From positions 12,354,679-12,418,678 of the forward strand of contig CM064670.1 in assembly GCA_032717465.1 (NCBI GenBank): a stretch of 64,000 bases of DNA. Direction: 5' to 3'. The notes under the pieces are model-generated. The model ran no database searches. It was not told the origin of the DNA and saw only the letters and a list, made by a program, of their open reading frames with translations. Positions 24,586 to 34,739 of the stretch are shown here, piece by piece (within the stretch, counting starts at the first letter, position 1; each line of letters starts with the position of its first letter). Both the position numbers and the translations under genes were made by a program. The DNA comes from Coenobita brevimanus (lineage: Eukaryota > Arthropoda > Malacostraca > Decapoda > Coenobitidae).

Positions 24586-24844
24586 TTAGGCCCATTTCAC
24601 AACTATAGGGACGGTCACGCTCAGCTCTCGCTCCGCTCACGGTCCGGTCAAGTATCATTACATGCATTTCAGTGGAAGCATTCACACTGGCAGTAACGGT
24701 CCAGGAACGCTCCGCTCTCGCCCCCCTCACGATCCATTCAAAAGATATTTTGACCGGAGCGAGAGTGGACCGTGAGCGAAGCAAACCGACGGTGTGAACA
24801 CCCTCCACGGTTTCACTCCGCTCCAGTCTTGATTCAGCCCTCTG

Positions 24845-25012
24845 AATGATGTGTTTTCCTTTTTCAGGTTATCTTCAGTTTTTGAAAGTATTTTTTCAAA
24901 TGTTCCAATGTTCATTCTAAAATAGCTGTGAAATTTACTTTCATCATCAATCAGATGAGGAAACTGTGTATGGAATTCCCCTTCACTTTTCCTTCTTGCA
25001 AGATTGGATGAA
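24845..25012 (-). pseudogene. Harbinger (HARBI1/ALP1-like) transposase N-terminal fragment
   Basis: The minus-strand frame reads SSNLARRKSEGEFHTQFPHL, followed by IDDESKFHSYFRMNIGTFEK. This is the pattern 'EF..LFP.L..D..KF..YFRM....F..LL' found near the start of PIF/Harbinger transposases (HARBI1 and ALP1-like proteins). About 55 residues are recognisable. The frame then runs into the subterminal repeats, so the DDE catalytic domain is missing and the fragment cannot be active. The first codon of the open frame is not ATG. Confidence 0.65.
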
Positions 25013-25072
25013 CCCACACTCCCTTTTTCGACTTTGTTTTCTAAGTTGTTTTATCACTATTATTTTTTTGTG

Positions 25073-25592
25073 ATAGGTGGGGACGCTCACCATCCGCTTA
25101 CTCGATGTATTGCTGCACTCGGTTGTCTGCCCTTTCCTCTCCTCCATCCTTCTTTCCTTCCATCCTCGTCTGTCTTTCTCTCTTTCATTCTTTCCTTGTC
25201 CTTCTGCCTACTGTACAGGTGACTTTACACTCCCTCTTCTGTCTTTCTTTCCTTCATTCTTTCCTCTTCCTTCTGCCTGTGAGTGACTCTACACTGAGTG
25301 ACAAGCCAAATGGTTTTCTGTACACCAGGAAGCCATTTACTACGCTGAGTGGTAACCATATAAAAAAATTTTGACGCCTGGTGGTTTAGTGAGTAATTAT
25401 TGCACTCCAATCGGACTGAGCTGGTGGAAGTTTATATCCAAGGGGTGGTTGGGGTTGATTGCACATGTAATGCCACTCAGGGATGAGTGAGGCTGGTCAC
25501 TCATCTTATGTCGGGACCAACTGCCTAGCCCCGTGCTGCTACGCTTCTCATGGGGCAATGTAGGATTGGATGATGGATGGATGGATGGATGG
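25073..25592 (+). mobile_element. SINE-2 composite inserted in the Harbinger remnant
   Basis: It has two modules. Module 1 (25073-25370) starts 'aggtggggacgctcaccatc', has a pyrimidine stretch, then 'agtgacaagccaaatggttt' and 'ggtaaccatata'. Module 2 (25373-25592) is the tRNA-like part: 'gacgcctggtggtttagtga' (A-box-like), 'ggaagtttatatccaag' (diverged B-box region), then a (GATG)n tail. It is nearly co-linear with 56381-56896. Confidence 0.7.
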
Positions 25593-25739
25593 TTTTCTTC
25601 ACTGTTGAGGGAGAGGGGATGACGGGGCCGTGAGTGAAGCGAGAGCGGACCGGCCGTGTGAATGCACCAAGACCGTGAGCGGAGCGAGGGTGGAGCGTGA
25701 CTGGAGCATGACCGTCCTTATGGTGTGAATAGGGCCTAA

Positions 25740-26226
25740 GGGAGCGCAGTGGCCTGGTTGTTGGTGGTCTATGTAGTAAATCTGTCAGGCGATCTAGGGC
25801 AGAATATAGAGAGGTTGGTGGGGTTGAGGGGGGAAGGAGGTAATGTCATGCTATTTGGGGTGGTATATGGTACGAGAGACAGATGATGGTGGGGAGAGTA
25901 TGTTGGGGTTGAATGGGATGGATATGAGTAACGACGGGGTTGGATGGTATGGTACTGAGAAAAATTGACAAGTGACGTAGGGTAGAATATGAGAGGTTAG
26001 ATGGACTGGAATGGAATAATGATGTGGTTGGCTGGGATGGTATGAGGTAAAACTGATAGGTGACGCAGGGCACCTGAATATGTTGGGGTTGAATGGGGTG
26101 GAGTGTGATGATGGCTGGGTTGGGTGGAGGGGTAATTTTGACAGCTGTGCTAGGGTAGAGTGTGACAGGGTTGGACAGGGTGGAGTGGGGTTTTGACGCG
26201 GTCGGTTGGGGTGGACTGAAGTAAAA
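25740..26226. repeat. G-rich satellite, right part
   Basis: The unit phrases of the left part resume ('ggggttgaatgggatgg', 'aaaattgacaagtgacg', 'gagtatgttgggg'), showing that the transposon interrupts a single array. Confidence 0.8.
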
Positions 26227-26227
26227 A

Positions 26228-26230
<3 letters not shown>

Positions 26231-26273
<43 letters not shown>

Positions 26274-26391
26274 CCTACTACATATATATTTTGGCGTTAT
26301 CACCGGTAATGGGGCCTTTTATGTCTCAGTCTATTACTACTGGGCAGATGGAACGGCCCGCCAGATGGTTCCACGACACTGTGCCCAGTAC

Positions 26392-26431
<40 letters not shown>
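26231..26431. repeat. (GT)n, short spacer, (GA)n
   Basis: GT tract at 26231-26270 and GA tract at 26396-26431, with ~125 bp of unassigned sequence between. Confidence 0.9.
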
Positions 26432-26434
<3 letters not shown>

Positions 26435-26469
26435 GTTAAGTCCCGCTAGTTGTCCCTCGAGGCTTCACA

Positions 26470-27790
26470 AGCGACGGTTAAAAAGCAGGTGAAGTGGTGG
26501 TGGTGAAGTAGTGGTGTATGATAGTTGAGTAGTGGTGGTGGTGGAGTAGTGGTGTATGATAGTTGAGTAGTGGTGGTGGTGAAGTGGTGGTGGTGGAGTA
26601 GTGGAGTATGATAGTTGAGTAGTGGTGGTGGTGGAGTAGTGGTGTATGATAGTTGAGTAGTGGTGGTGGTGAAGTGGTGGTGGTGGGGTAGTGGTGTATG
26701 ATAGTTGAGTAGTGGTGGTGGTGGAGTAGTGGTGTATGATAGTTGAGTAGTGGTGGTGGTGAAGTGGTGGTGGTGGTGAAATGGTGGTGGTGGTAAAGTG
26801 GTGGTGGTGGAGTAGTGGAGTATGATAGTTGAGTAGTGGAGGTGGTGAAGTTGTGGAGGATGAGTGATAGTGGAGGTGGAGTAGTGGTTGTGAGGTGTTG
26901 GTTGTGAAGTAGTGGTGGTCTAGTGGTTGTGGCGTGGTGGTTTAATGGTTGTGGAGTGTTGGTGGAGTGGTGGTGGTTGTGTGGTGGAATATGAATGGTG
27001 GTGGTTGTGTGGTGGAATATGAGTGGTGGTGGAGTATGAGTGATGGTGAAGTGTTGGTGGTGGAGTGTTGGTGGAGTGGTGGTGGTTGAGTGGCGGAGCA
27101 TGAGTTGTGGTGGAGTGGTGATGTTGGATTAGTGGTGGAGTGGTGGTGGATGAGTGGCGGAGCATGAGTTGTGGTGGAGTGGTGCTGGTGGAGTGGTGGT
27201 GGTTGAATAGCAGAATATGAATGGTGGTGGAGTGGTGGTGTATGAGTGGTGGTGAAGTGGTGGAGTACTAGTGATGGTGAAGTGGTGGTGGTGGTGGAGT
27301 GGCGGAGTTATGAGTGGTGGTGGAGTTGCGGAGTATGAGTGGTTGTGGAGTGGCGGAGTATGAGTGGTGGTGGATTGATGGTGAAGTGGTGGTGGTGGTG
27401 GTGGAGAGATGGAGTACAAGTGGTGGTGGTGGTGGTGGTGGAGTACAAGTGGTGGTGGAGAGATGGAGTACAAGTGGTGGTGGAGTGATGGAGTATGAGT
27501 GGTGGTGGAATGGTGGTGTAAGGGTGGTGGTGGTGGTGGAGTACGAGTGGTGGTGGAGTGGTGGAGTACGAGTGATGGTGAAGTGGTGGTGGTGGAGTGG
27601 CTGAGTATGAGTGGTGGTGGAGAGGTGGTGAAGTGGTGGTGGTGGAGTGGCGGAGTATGAGTGGTGGTGGAATGGTGGTGTACGGGTGGTGGTGGTGGTG
27701 GTGGTGGTGGAGTACGAGTGGTGGAGTGGTGGAGTACGAGTGGTGTTGGAGAGATGGAGTACTGGCGGTCTGATAGTGGAGTGATGTAGT
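26470..27790. repeat. GGT-rich minisatellite with higher-order structure
   Basis: 'tatgatagttgagtag' occurs at about 26517, 26553, 26607, 26645, 26697 and 26735, alternating 36-38 and 52-54 bp apart, so the functional unit is a ~90-bp dimer. To the right (26880-27770) it becomes a looser 'gtggtggagtggtgg' / 'ggagtacgagtggtgg' repeat. Thr/His/Ser-rich minus-strand frames are by-products. Confidence 0.85.
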
Positions 27791-27835
27791 GTGCAGGTAC
27801 GGGCGGACCAAAGACACTTAGAGCTATTATTCAAT

Positions 27836-28540
27836 CGCAGACACGTGTGTAATTTGTGTTGGTGAAATGTTAGAGCTGAAGTAAATTAAATTATGTTCTT
27901 GCCTGTCAGCCTGATGAGTGATTGACATGGAGTGAATCTGTACTGCATTGTGTTGCTCTCAGGTGCCACTCCACTGAGGCGGGTAGCAGTGAGCACGTCT
28001 TGTGTATAGTATATAATCATATAAATATATTATTATGGATATTACAAGACAACAACAACAAAAATTAATTATATTTTTCGTAATACTCTCACGACTTCTG
28101 GCATGAAGACAATGATGCCAACCACTATATCAGTTACTTCTGCTACTCTTATAACTGTTACTAACAGTAGTGGTATTGTTTCTTTACACAGACGAGAGCA
28201 AGCGAAGACTGAAGCTTTTTTTTATTTTTACTGAAGATTAACAGACGAAGGAAAAACGCATGAATTAAAAAAAAAAAAAATGATCCATGCACCAAACTAC
28301 ATGTGTCCTCCACTGCAGACTTCATTGTATTCAAAGAGATTTAACAAACGAAAGCTAAAAATCATGATCTGTTATTTTAGTGACGCCTGGACACACTGTT
28401 TTTCAAAACTGAGGTCATAGGCAGAGAGAAACAAAGGCTCTGAAAGGTTGTTCCATAGTTGGACTTTTGTTTATCTGTAGCACTGAAATTACTGGTTAAC
28501 TGTTATACAAGAAAGAGTACTCAGTGACTGCAACAAGCCT
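27836..28540. other. Unassigned intergenic sequence
   Basis: AT-leaning unique-looking sequence with short A and T runs. No coding frame or repeat family was recognised. Confidence 0.45.
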
Positions 28541-28962
28541 TGTATCGGTCTGAGACCCAACCTTCTGACCTTCGCTTTCAACGGATTGTTCTCAAACTTA
28601 AGCTACTTCATTCTTGCCCGACCCTCAACCCTTCCTCTGATTTTGATCGAAATTGAATAAGTGTTTCAGTTGACCTTTCCCACTGACATGACTTTTGACC
28701 TGTTGTTCTTGAAGGAGTATCCCTTTGCCCTCACCTGACCTTAAACGCTCCCACCATGTTTGGTCAAAATTGAATGAAAACTGTTTGAGTAAATGAGTCA
28801 AATAGCTGTCGTTGCCCACTGCCCTGTGTCCTTTACTTTCAACCGATTGTTCTCAAAACTGAATAACTTTGTCCTTTTCTAACCTGCAGCCAGTCAACCA
28901 GGTTTGGTTTGCATCGGGTCAAAGCTGTTTGAGTCGATCTAGCACATGACCTGCCATCTTTT
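28541..28962. repeat. ~150-bp repeat family C (TGACC-rich), three degenerate units
   Basis: The phrases 'ttcaacggattgttctcaaac', 'acctgttgttcttgaag' and 'ttcaaccgattgttctcaaa' mark successive units about 130-150 bp apart. Each is followed by 'accctcaacccttcc' or a variant and 'tttggtcaaaattgaatg'. The same unit occurs at 41500-41956 and 47411-47650. Confidence 0.65.
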
Positions 28963-28963
28963 T

Positions 28964-29309
28964 CAGCTAAAGTGTTATCACTTTTAGAGAGGTGGCCTGC
29001 AGTCCTAAAGGACCCACGTTCAAATCCCGGCTGGGGCAGGGAACAGTTTAAGTATTTGAATTTCATTAAATTAGGCTTTACCGATCTACCAGAAGACCCG
29101 CCGACATGTCGTAAAAATACCCCCGCTAATACCAATACACCAGTCCTGTATGAGACAGCCCTAGCATGTATTCAATATGGATGGTGGGTGTTAGCGCCGC
29201 AGTGGTGACATGTGGAGGTGTATGGTATGTAGGAGGACTTCTGGGCCTCGATAGCAGGCTGTGAAGTCAATGCCCAGAGTCGGATAAATAAATAAAAAAA
29301 ATAAAAAAC
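28964..29309 (+). mobile_element. SINE-1 (tRNA-derived), A-rich tail
   Basis: The tRNA-like head is partly eroded, but 'agagaggtggcctgcagtcc' and the B box 'acgttcaaatcccggctgg' are clear. The body includes 'gacatgtcgtaaaaatac', 'tgagacagccctagcatg' and 'cccagagtcggataaataaa', ending in an A-rich tail. Complementary copies lie at 55899-56297 and 62112-62473. Confidence 0.8.
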
Positions 29310-29514
29310 AGAGTTGGAAGAATTCCATTCAGCAGTTTCTCCATAATTTTGCTAACAGACATATAGACAGAAGGACGTAAAAACCAACCAACCGAACCAA
29401 ACACATAAACCTCTCACACCACAGAAAAGGGATAAAAATGTGTATATAGAAGAGAGCTACTGCCACCACATGACCCCCACCCGTGTTACCACCCCTTCCA
29501 TCAATCTGCTATCA

Positions 29515-29870
29515 CTGCCACTACCATTTTCATTACTTCTGCTGTGTTCACCATTACTATTAAAACTGCCACTATCGCTACTAATTGCACGTCTCCTCCT
29601 TCTCCTCCTCCTCGAATTACTACTACAACTTCTACTGCTACTACTACTGCAACTACTACAACTACTTGAGCTACTACTACTCCTACTACTACTACCACAA
29701 CTACTACTACTACTACTACTATCACCAATACTACCATTACCAATACTGCCACCACTGCCAGCACTATCACCACCACGACCATATCCATTAGTAACAACTA
29801 CCAATACCATCACAACCATCACCCCTAACACCACCACCACTACCCCCCCCCACCACCACCACCAGCAAAA
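29515..29870. repeat. (ACT)n / (CAC)n trinucleotide tract
   Basis: Degenerate ACT repeats (29580-29740) pass into CAC/ACC repeats to 29870. Poly-Val, poly-Ser and poly-Tyr frames are by-products. Confidence 0.85.
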
Positions 29871-30019
29871 AAAAACATAAAAAGCTTTATCAGTCCTATG
29901 CAGTAGCAGAAAAAATAGGTAAAAGACAGTGATGACCAGATCGATGTGATACGGGACGAAGGCTTTGGAGATATGCCTGGTGAGAGGGAGAGACTGCAGG
30001 GACACTGATATTGGCGGAG

Positions 30020-30251
30020 ATCCAGTGAGAGAGAGAGAGAGATACTACACAGACCGTAGGACTCCCACCGAGGCGATCCGACTTTAACACTGATTGAAAA
30101 TTTCCTATCTACTCGGTGAAATATAATAAAGAGTCAGAGACAGAGAGAGAGAGAGAGATACTACATGAACCTTAGGACCTCCACTTAGGTGATTCGGCTT
30201 TAACACTGATAGAAAAACTTCTTATCTACTCGGAGAAGCATAATAAAGAAT

Positions 30252-30303
<52 letters not shown>
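30020..30303. repeat. Two ~115-bp tandem units with GA tracts
   Basis: 'gagatactaca' ... 'cgactttaacactgattg' ... 'tatctactcggtg' ... 'ataataaagagtc' is repeated at about 30040 and 30155 with ~85% match. Each unit begins in a GA run, and a longer (GA)n closes the block at 30254-30303. Confidence 0.75.
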
Positions 30304-30308
<5 letters not shown>

Positions 30309-30484
30309 ATAATGTTGGATAGGAGAAGATATTGACGCAGCACACATCCTGGAGCGCTGGGGTCGGTACCTCCTAGGCACTTATGAATATCTTACACGAC
30401 TATTTAATAACAGTTTTTCTATATGCCTTTTTTAAACAGTATTCTAAGAGGGAAATATTTACCCACATTTGTCTTCCATCTGAG

Positions 30485-30830
30485 GGTGAAAAGTGACGCC
30501 TTCTCGTGGTGGCGAAGATGTAAATGGGTGAATCCACTAACTAGTTATACAAAAATTCCTCTTCTCCTTCCCTATCCCCTGAAATGATGGTGGACTACAG
30601 GAAAAGTACAGCTTCAGCCTGCACTCCATTCGGTTCACATTTCAAATAAACTTAGGCCTAGCTACTGCTATTACTACTACTGCTACTGCTACTACTACTA
30701 CTACCATTGCTACTACTACTACCACCACCGCCACCACCACCAAAACCAATATTACTATTACTCCTCCTCCTTCTCCTCCTCCTCCTCCTCCTCCTACTAT
30801 TACAACTACTGCTGCTGCTCCTTCAGTATT
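30485..30830 (+). mobile_element. SINE-3 copy with (TAC)n tail
   Basis: The body runs from 'gaaaagtgacgccttctcgtg' through 'actagttatacaaaaattcc' and 'tgatggtggactacagg', then directly into a (TAC/CTA)n tract at 30658-30730 that grades into CCA/CTC repeats. This is the clearest case of a trinucleotide microsatellite lying at a SINE 3' end. Confidence 0.5.
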
Positions 30831-30876
30831 AAGTCTTTTTTTCATAGTACAGTATTCTGATTAAAGTGGACAATTT

Positions 30877-30911
<35 letters not shown>

Positions 30912-31219
30912 GAGAATAAAATCGTCTAGTTCAGCTAGTATACACTGCTAGAGTTGACTTGACCATGAGAGAGCTGACGGTGACGGTATCAACACTCTCA
31001 GGCTCCTATGACTCCTTCTCCACAACACAAAATCGTCTGGCGTCACTGCAGCATAAGACGTGAGTTGGCCTCACCACCAGGCGGATAATTTTGTTTGAGG
31101 AAAACCCGTGGCTTCAGAGGTTGACAGACGATTTTATTCAGCTTAGGGGAGACTTTTCTAACTGGAGGGGTTAGATATACCCTTCATTAACCCCTTCACT
31201 ACGAGGCTGAGCTGGAGCT
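30795..31219. repeat. Left copy of a ~430-bp duplicated segment
   Basis: From 'tactattacaactactgctg' to 'gagctggagct' this matches 34251-34719 nearly base for base, apart from a longer CT tract in the right copy. It contains (CT)n at 30878-30910 and a pair of inverted 'gaataaaatcgtct' motifs. Confidence 0.9.
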
Positions 31220-32480
31220 CATGATGTTTACAAATCATACGATGACTCAAGAGCAGTAGATATAATTTACCTCGACTTTCAGAAAGCATTTGACACTGTC
31301 CCTCACAAGCATCTCATGAGCAAGATAGAAGCGCATGGAATAAAAGGAAATACGCAGAAATGGTTACAAGACTGGCTTTCAGACCGAAAACAGCGAGTTG
31401 TTATAAACGGAGAGGAATCCAAATGGCGTAATGTGATCAGCTGCGTTCCCCAAGGCTCGGTACTTGGACCGATACTTTTTATTGTATATAAACGATATTG
31501 ATGAGGGTCTAAATTGTAAAGTATCCAAATTTGCAGTTGATACTAAAATAACCAATAAAGTAACTTCAGAATTACAGTGGCAGCAGTTACAAAATGATCT
31601 TAATACTTTAGCAAACTGGGCAGAAAAATGGCAAATGAAATTCAACACAAAAAAATATAAAGTATTTCATATTGGAAGTAACAACGTCCATGCGAATTAC
31701 AAAATGAACAATATCCAGTTATCAAGTACAGACAATGAAAAGAATCTTGGTGTGACAATATCAAATGACCTAAAACCAAGTAAGCAGTGCACCGAGGCAG
31801 TTAAAATTGCAAACAAGCTGGTGGGTTTTATAGGAAGAACTTTCGAGTTTAAATCGGAAAAAGTCATACTTCCCTTGTACAACTCGCTAGTGAGCCGCCA
31901 TCTTGAGTATTGTGTGCAATTCTGGTCTCCGTACTACGGAAAGGACATTGAAAAATTAGAGAAAATTCAGCGAAGAATCACAAAAATGATACCACGATTT
32001 AGAAATAAGCTATACGAGGAACGCCTTGAAGAACTTAAATTATTTAGCCTAACGAAGCGCAGGTTAAGAGGGAACCTTACTGAAGTTTTCAAAATCATGA
32101 AGGGATATGACAACTTAGACGTGAACAAATATTTTGATATAGACCGGTCGAGTCAAACCAGAAGTAATGGCTTCAAAATTATGGGAAAGCGTTTTCAAAC
32201 CCATGAAGCAAAATACTTCTTCTTTAACAGAGTTGTAAATATCTGGAACAGATTACCCACAGATACCGTGAACAGTATCTCAGTTGAGACATTCAAAAAC
32301 AAAATAGACAAGCATTTGCACGAGAATCCTCAGCTGGCCCTGTTTCTGTCCGAATAACTTGTTTTTATAGCTATGTTGTAAGTTCATTCCCCTTTTGTCT
32401 ACAAGACACCCCGTAAACAATGTACCCGTGCATAGTGTCACGTCATTATACATTTTTCAATCTATTCAATGCAAATAAAG
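31220..32480 (+). mobile_element. CR1/L2-like non-LTR retrotransposon, 5'-truncated
   Basis: Coding sequence begins in mid-RT exactly where the left duplicated segment ends, runs to the natural C-terminus and is followed by a short 3' region with 'aataaagtaata'. The 5' truncation is typical of incomplete target-primed reverse transcription. The 3' region is then repeated downstream (32385-33765). Confidence 0.8.
31223..32357 (+). pseudogene. Reverse transcriptase C-terminal half (CR1/L2-like)
   Basis: The frame starts DVYKSYDDSRAVDIIYLDFQ and continues KAFDTVPHKHL (RT motif with the first catalytic Asp). It then has VPQGSVLGPILF, and after a frame change near 31480 (a T-rich stretch) LLYINDIDEGL. 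'KFAVDTKI' stands where the F-A-D-D catalytic box is expected, so the catalytic pair is altered to V-D. The thumb-like C-terminal region ends FFFNRVVNIWNRLPTDTVN and FKNKIDKHL, a typical ending of CR1/L2/Jockey-type ORF2 proteins. No endonuclease is present. The copy is inactive because of truncation, frameshift and the altered catalytic box. Confidence 0.8.
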
Positions 32481-33765
32481 TAATATAAGCACAGATTAGG
32501 ATCTGCACAGATAGCCCTGAGTTAACAGTCACTACTCTTACTTCCGACCTGTGGTGGGCTGTGGATCACTGAGGGTCCCTGTTAGCCAAGTTACCACCAT
32601 CGGGATTTTTTTAATGTACCAGGGGTCACTGCTTCAGGATGAAGCTTGTGTACTTGTCCCACATGGGAGAGTTCCTTGTCTCAGTGGAGAGAACGGAGCT
32701 AGGGCCTGATTTACTGCTGCCTACCTTAAAGGCGCCGGGCAAGGCTGCCGCACCACCCCTAAACATCATCACTGAGGGTCCCTGTTAGCCAAGTGACCAC
32801 CATCGGGATTTTTTTAATGTACCAGGGGTCACTGCTTCAGGATGAAACTTGTGTACTTGTCCCACATGGGAGAGTTCCTTGTCTCAGTGGAGTGAACGGA
32901 GCTAGGACCTGATTGACTGCTGCCTACCTTAAAAGCATCAGGCAAGGCTGCCGCACCACCCCTAAACATCCACACTGTGCAGTACCCTCGTGTCTACAGG
33001 ACACCCCGTAAACTTAACATAGCGTCGTGTCATGTCATTATACATTTTTTGATTTACTCAATGGAAATGAGATAATATACAGTAAGCACAGATTAGGATC
33101 TGCACAGATTGCCCTAAGTTAACGGTCACTACTCTTACTTTCGACCTGTGATGGGCTGTGGATCACTGAGGGTCCATGTTAGTCAAGTGACCACCATCAG
33201 GATAGTTTTAATGTACCAGGGGTCACTGCTTCAGGATGAAACTTGTGTACTTGTCCCACATGGAAGAGTTCCTTGTCTCAGTGGAGTGAACGGAGCAGGG
33301 TCTGATTGACTGCTGCCTCCATAAAAAGTGCCAGGCAAGGCTGCCGCACCACCCCTAAACATCCACTCTGTGCATTGTACATCCACACTGTGCACTGTGC
33401 AGTCCCCTTTGTCTAAGACATCCGTCTTATATATTTTTCAATCTCCTCAGTGCAAAGAAAGTAATATATGCACAAATTAGGATCTGCACAGATAGCCCGG
33501 AGTAACCGGTCACTACTCTTACTTTCGACCTGTGATGGGCTGTGGATCTCTGAGGGTCCCTGTTAGTCAAGAGACCACCATCGGGATTTTTTTAATGTAC
33601 CAGTGGTCACTGCTTCAGGATGAAACTTGTGTACTTGTCCCACATGGGAGAGTTCCTTGTCTCAGTGGAGTGAACGGAGCTAGGGCCTGATTGACTGCTG
33701 CCTCCCTAAAAAGCGCCAGGAAAGGCTGCTGCACCACCCTTAAACATCCACACTGTGCAGTGTGT
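32385..33765. repeat. Tandem array of ~390-bp units derived from the retrotransposon 3' region
   Basis: 'cactgagggtccctgttag' (or a close variant) occurs at about 32567, 32769, 33163 and 33549. 'ccttttgtctacaagacacc' plus 'cattatacatttttcaatc' occurs at about 32385, 32990 and 33405. Full units are ~385-395 bp, and the second is a ~200-bp partial. The first unit overlaps the end of the CR1-like element, so its 3' region is either the origin or the acceptor of the array. Confidence 0.85.
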
Positions 33766-34150
33766 AGTTTCCAAGTTATGTCCACAGACTTCGCATTAAC
33801 TCAAAGTACCGATTTATAATGTCATGCTGTAACTATTAGTTTATTTGATTACTTTCTCTTTCAGGTTACTCAATCGGGTAGCTTATAGACAAAGTATTAT
33901 AGAATGTGACTTTTCCTTTCCAGTATTTCCTACGAAATTTCCATGTCAGTTTTCCCATGCTGCATGGTGGTTTTTCTCACTTTTTCCTGGAGGGTTTGGT
34001 GGTGGGAGGAGCCTTCTTGCTTTACTATCCTTATCTTTCAGCATGTAGAGTTAGATCTTGTAGTCATAGTTTTCTCTGTAACAAGCAGCCTCGAAAGGAC
34101 CATAAGGTCTGTTGTTGTTTGCTTTCCTATGTAATCCTATGCAATCCCAT
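33766..34150. other. Unassigned sequence
   Basis: Ordinary composition with short overlapping frames. Nothing recognisable. Confidence 0.45.
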
Positions 34151-34193
34151 GTAATCCTTCTCCTCCTCCTCCTCCTCCTCCTCCTCCTACTAT

Positions 34194-34224
<31 letters not shown>

Positions 34225-34250
34225 GCTATTACTACTACGACTACTGCTAC

Positions 34251-34332
34251 TACTATTACAACTACTGCTGCTGCTCCTTCAGTATTAAGTCTTTTTTTCG
34301 TAGTACAGTATTCTGATTAAAGTGGACAATTT

Positions 34333-34411
<79 letters not shown>

Positions 34412-34719
34412 GAGAATAAAATCGTCTAGCTCAGCTAATATACACTGCTAGAGTTGACTTGACCATGAGAGAGCTGACGGTGACGGTATCAACACTCTCA
34501 GGCTCCTATGACTCCTTCTCCACAACACAAAATCGTCTGGCGTCACTGCAGCATAAGACGTGAGTTGGCCTCGCCACCAGACGGTTAAATTTGTTTGAGG
34601 GAAACCTGCGATTTCAGAGGTTGACAGACGATTTTATTCAGCTTAGGAGAGACTTTTCTAACTGGAGTGGTTAGATATACCCTTCATTAACCCCTTCACT
34701 ACGAGGTTGAGCTGGAGCT
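34251..34719. repeat. Right copy of the ~430-bp duplicated segment
   Basis: Near-identical to 30795-31219. The (CT)n tract is expanded (34335-34410), and small differences include 'accaggcggataatt' versus 'accagacggttaaat'. It is preceded by a CTC/CTA trinucleotide tract (34155-34250). Confidence 0.9.
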
Positions 34720-34739
34720 GAATAAAATCGTTTGGAGGT

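Larger units (their letters stand above)
24589..25736. mobile_element. PIF/Harbinger-type DNA transposon remnant
   Basis: The left end 'ggcccatttcacaactatag' + 'ggacggtca' matches the complement of the right end ('ggccctattcacaccataag' + 'gacggtca'). Both ends continue with multiple copies of a subterminal 'gctccgctcacgg' motif, including 'gtgagcggagcgaggg' on the right. The element is bounded by TTA on the left and TAA on the right, matching the TWA preference of PIF/Harbinger. A transposase N-terminal fragment is on the minus strand, and a SINE-2 composite is inserted inside. The element itself split the G-rich satellite. Confidence 0.8.

Noticed and set aside
19691..24808. Many Pro/Ser/Ile-rich minus-strand frames in the satellite
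   Set aside because: They follow the G-rich satellite unit and recur with the same phrases, as expected from repeat translation.
24727..25017. Treating the whole 96-codon minus-strand frame as transposase
   Set aside because: Only about the first 55 residues match Harbinger. The remainder reads through subterminal inverted-repeat DNA.
27268..27834. 188-codon Thr/His/Ser-rich minus-strand frame
   Set aside because: It is the translation of the GGT-rich minisatellite; other frames of the same stretch are equally open.
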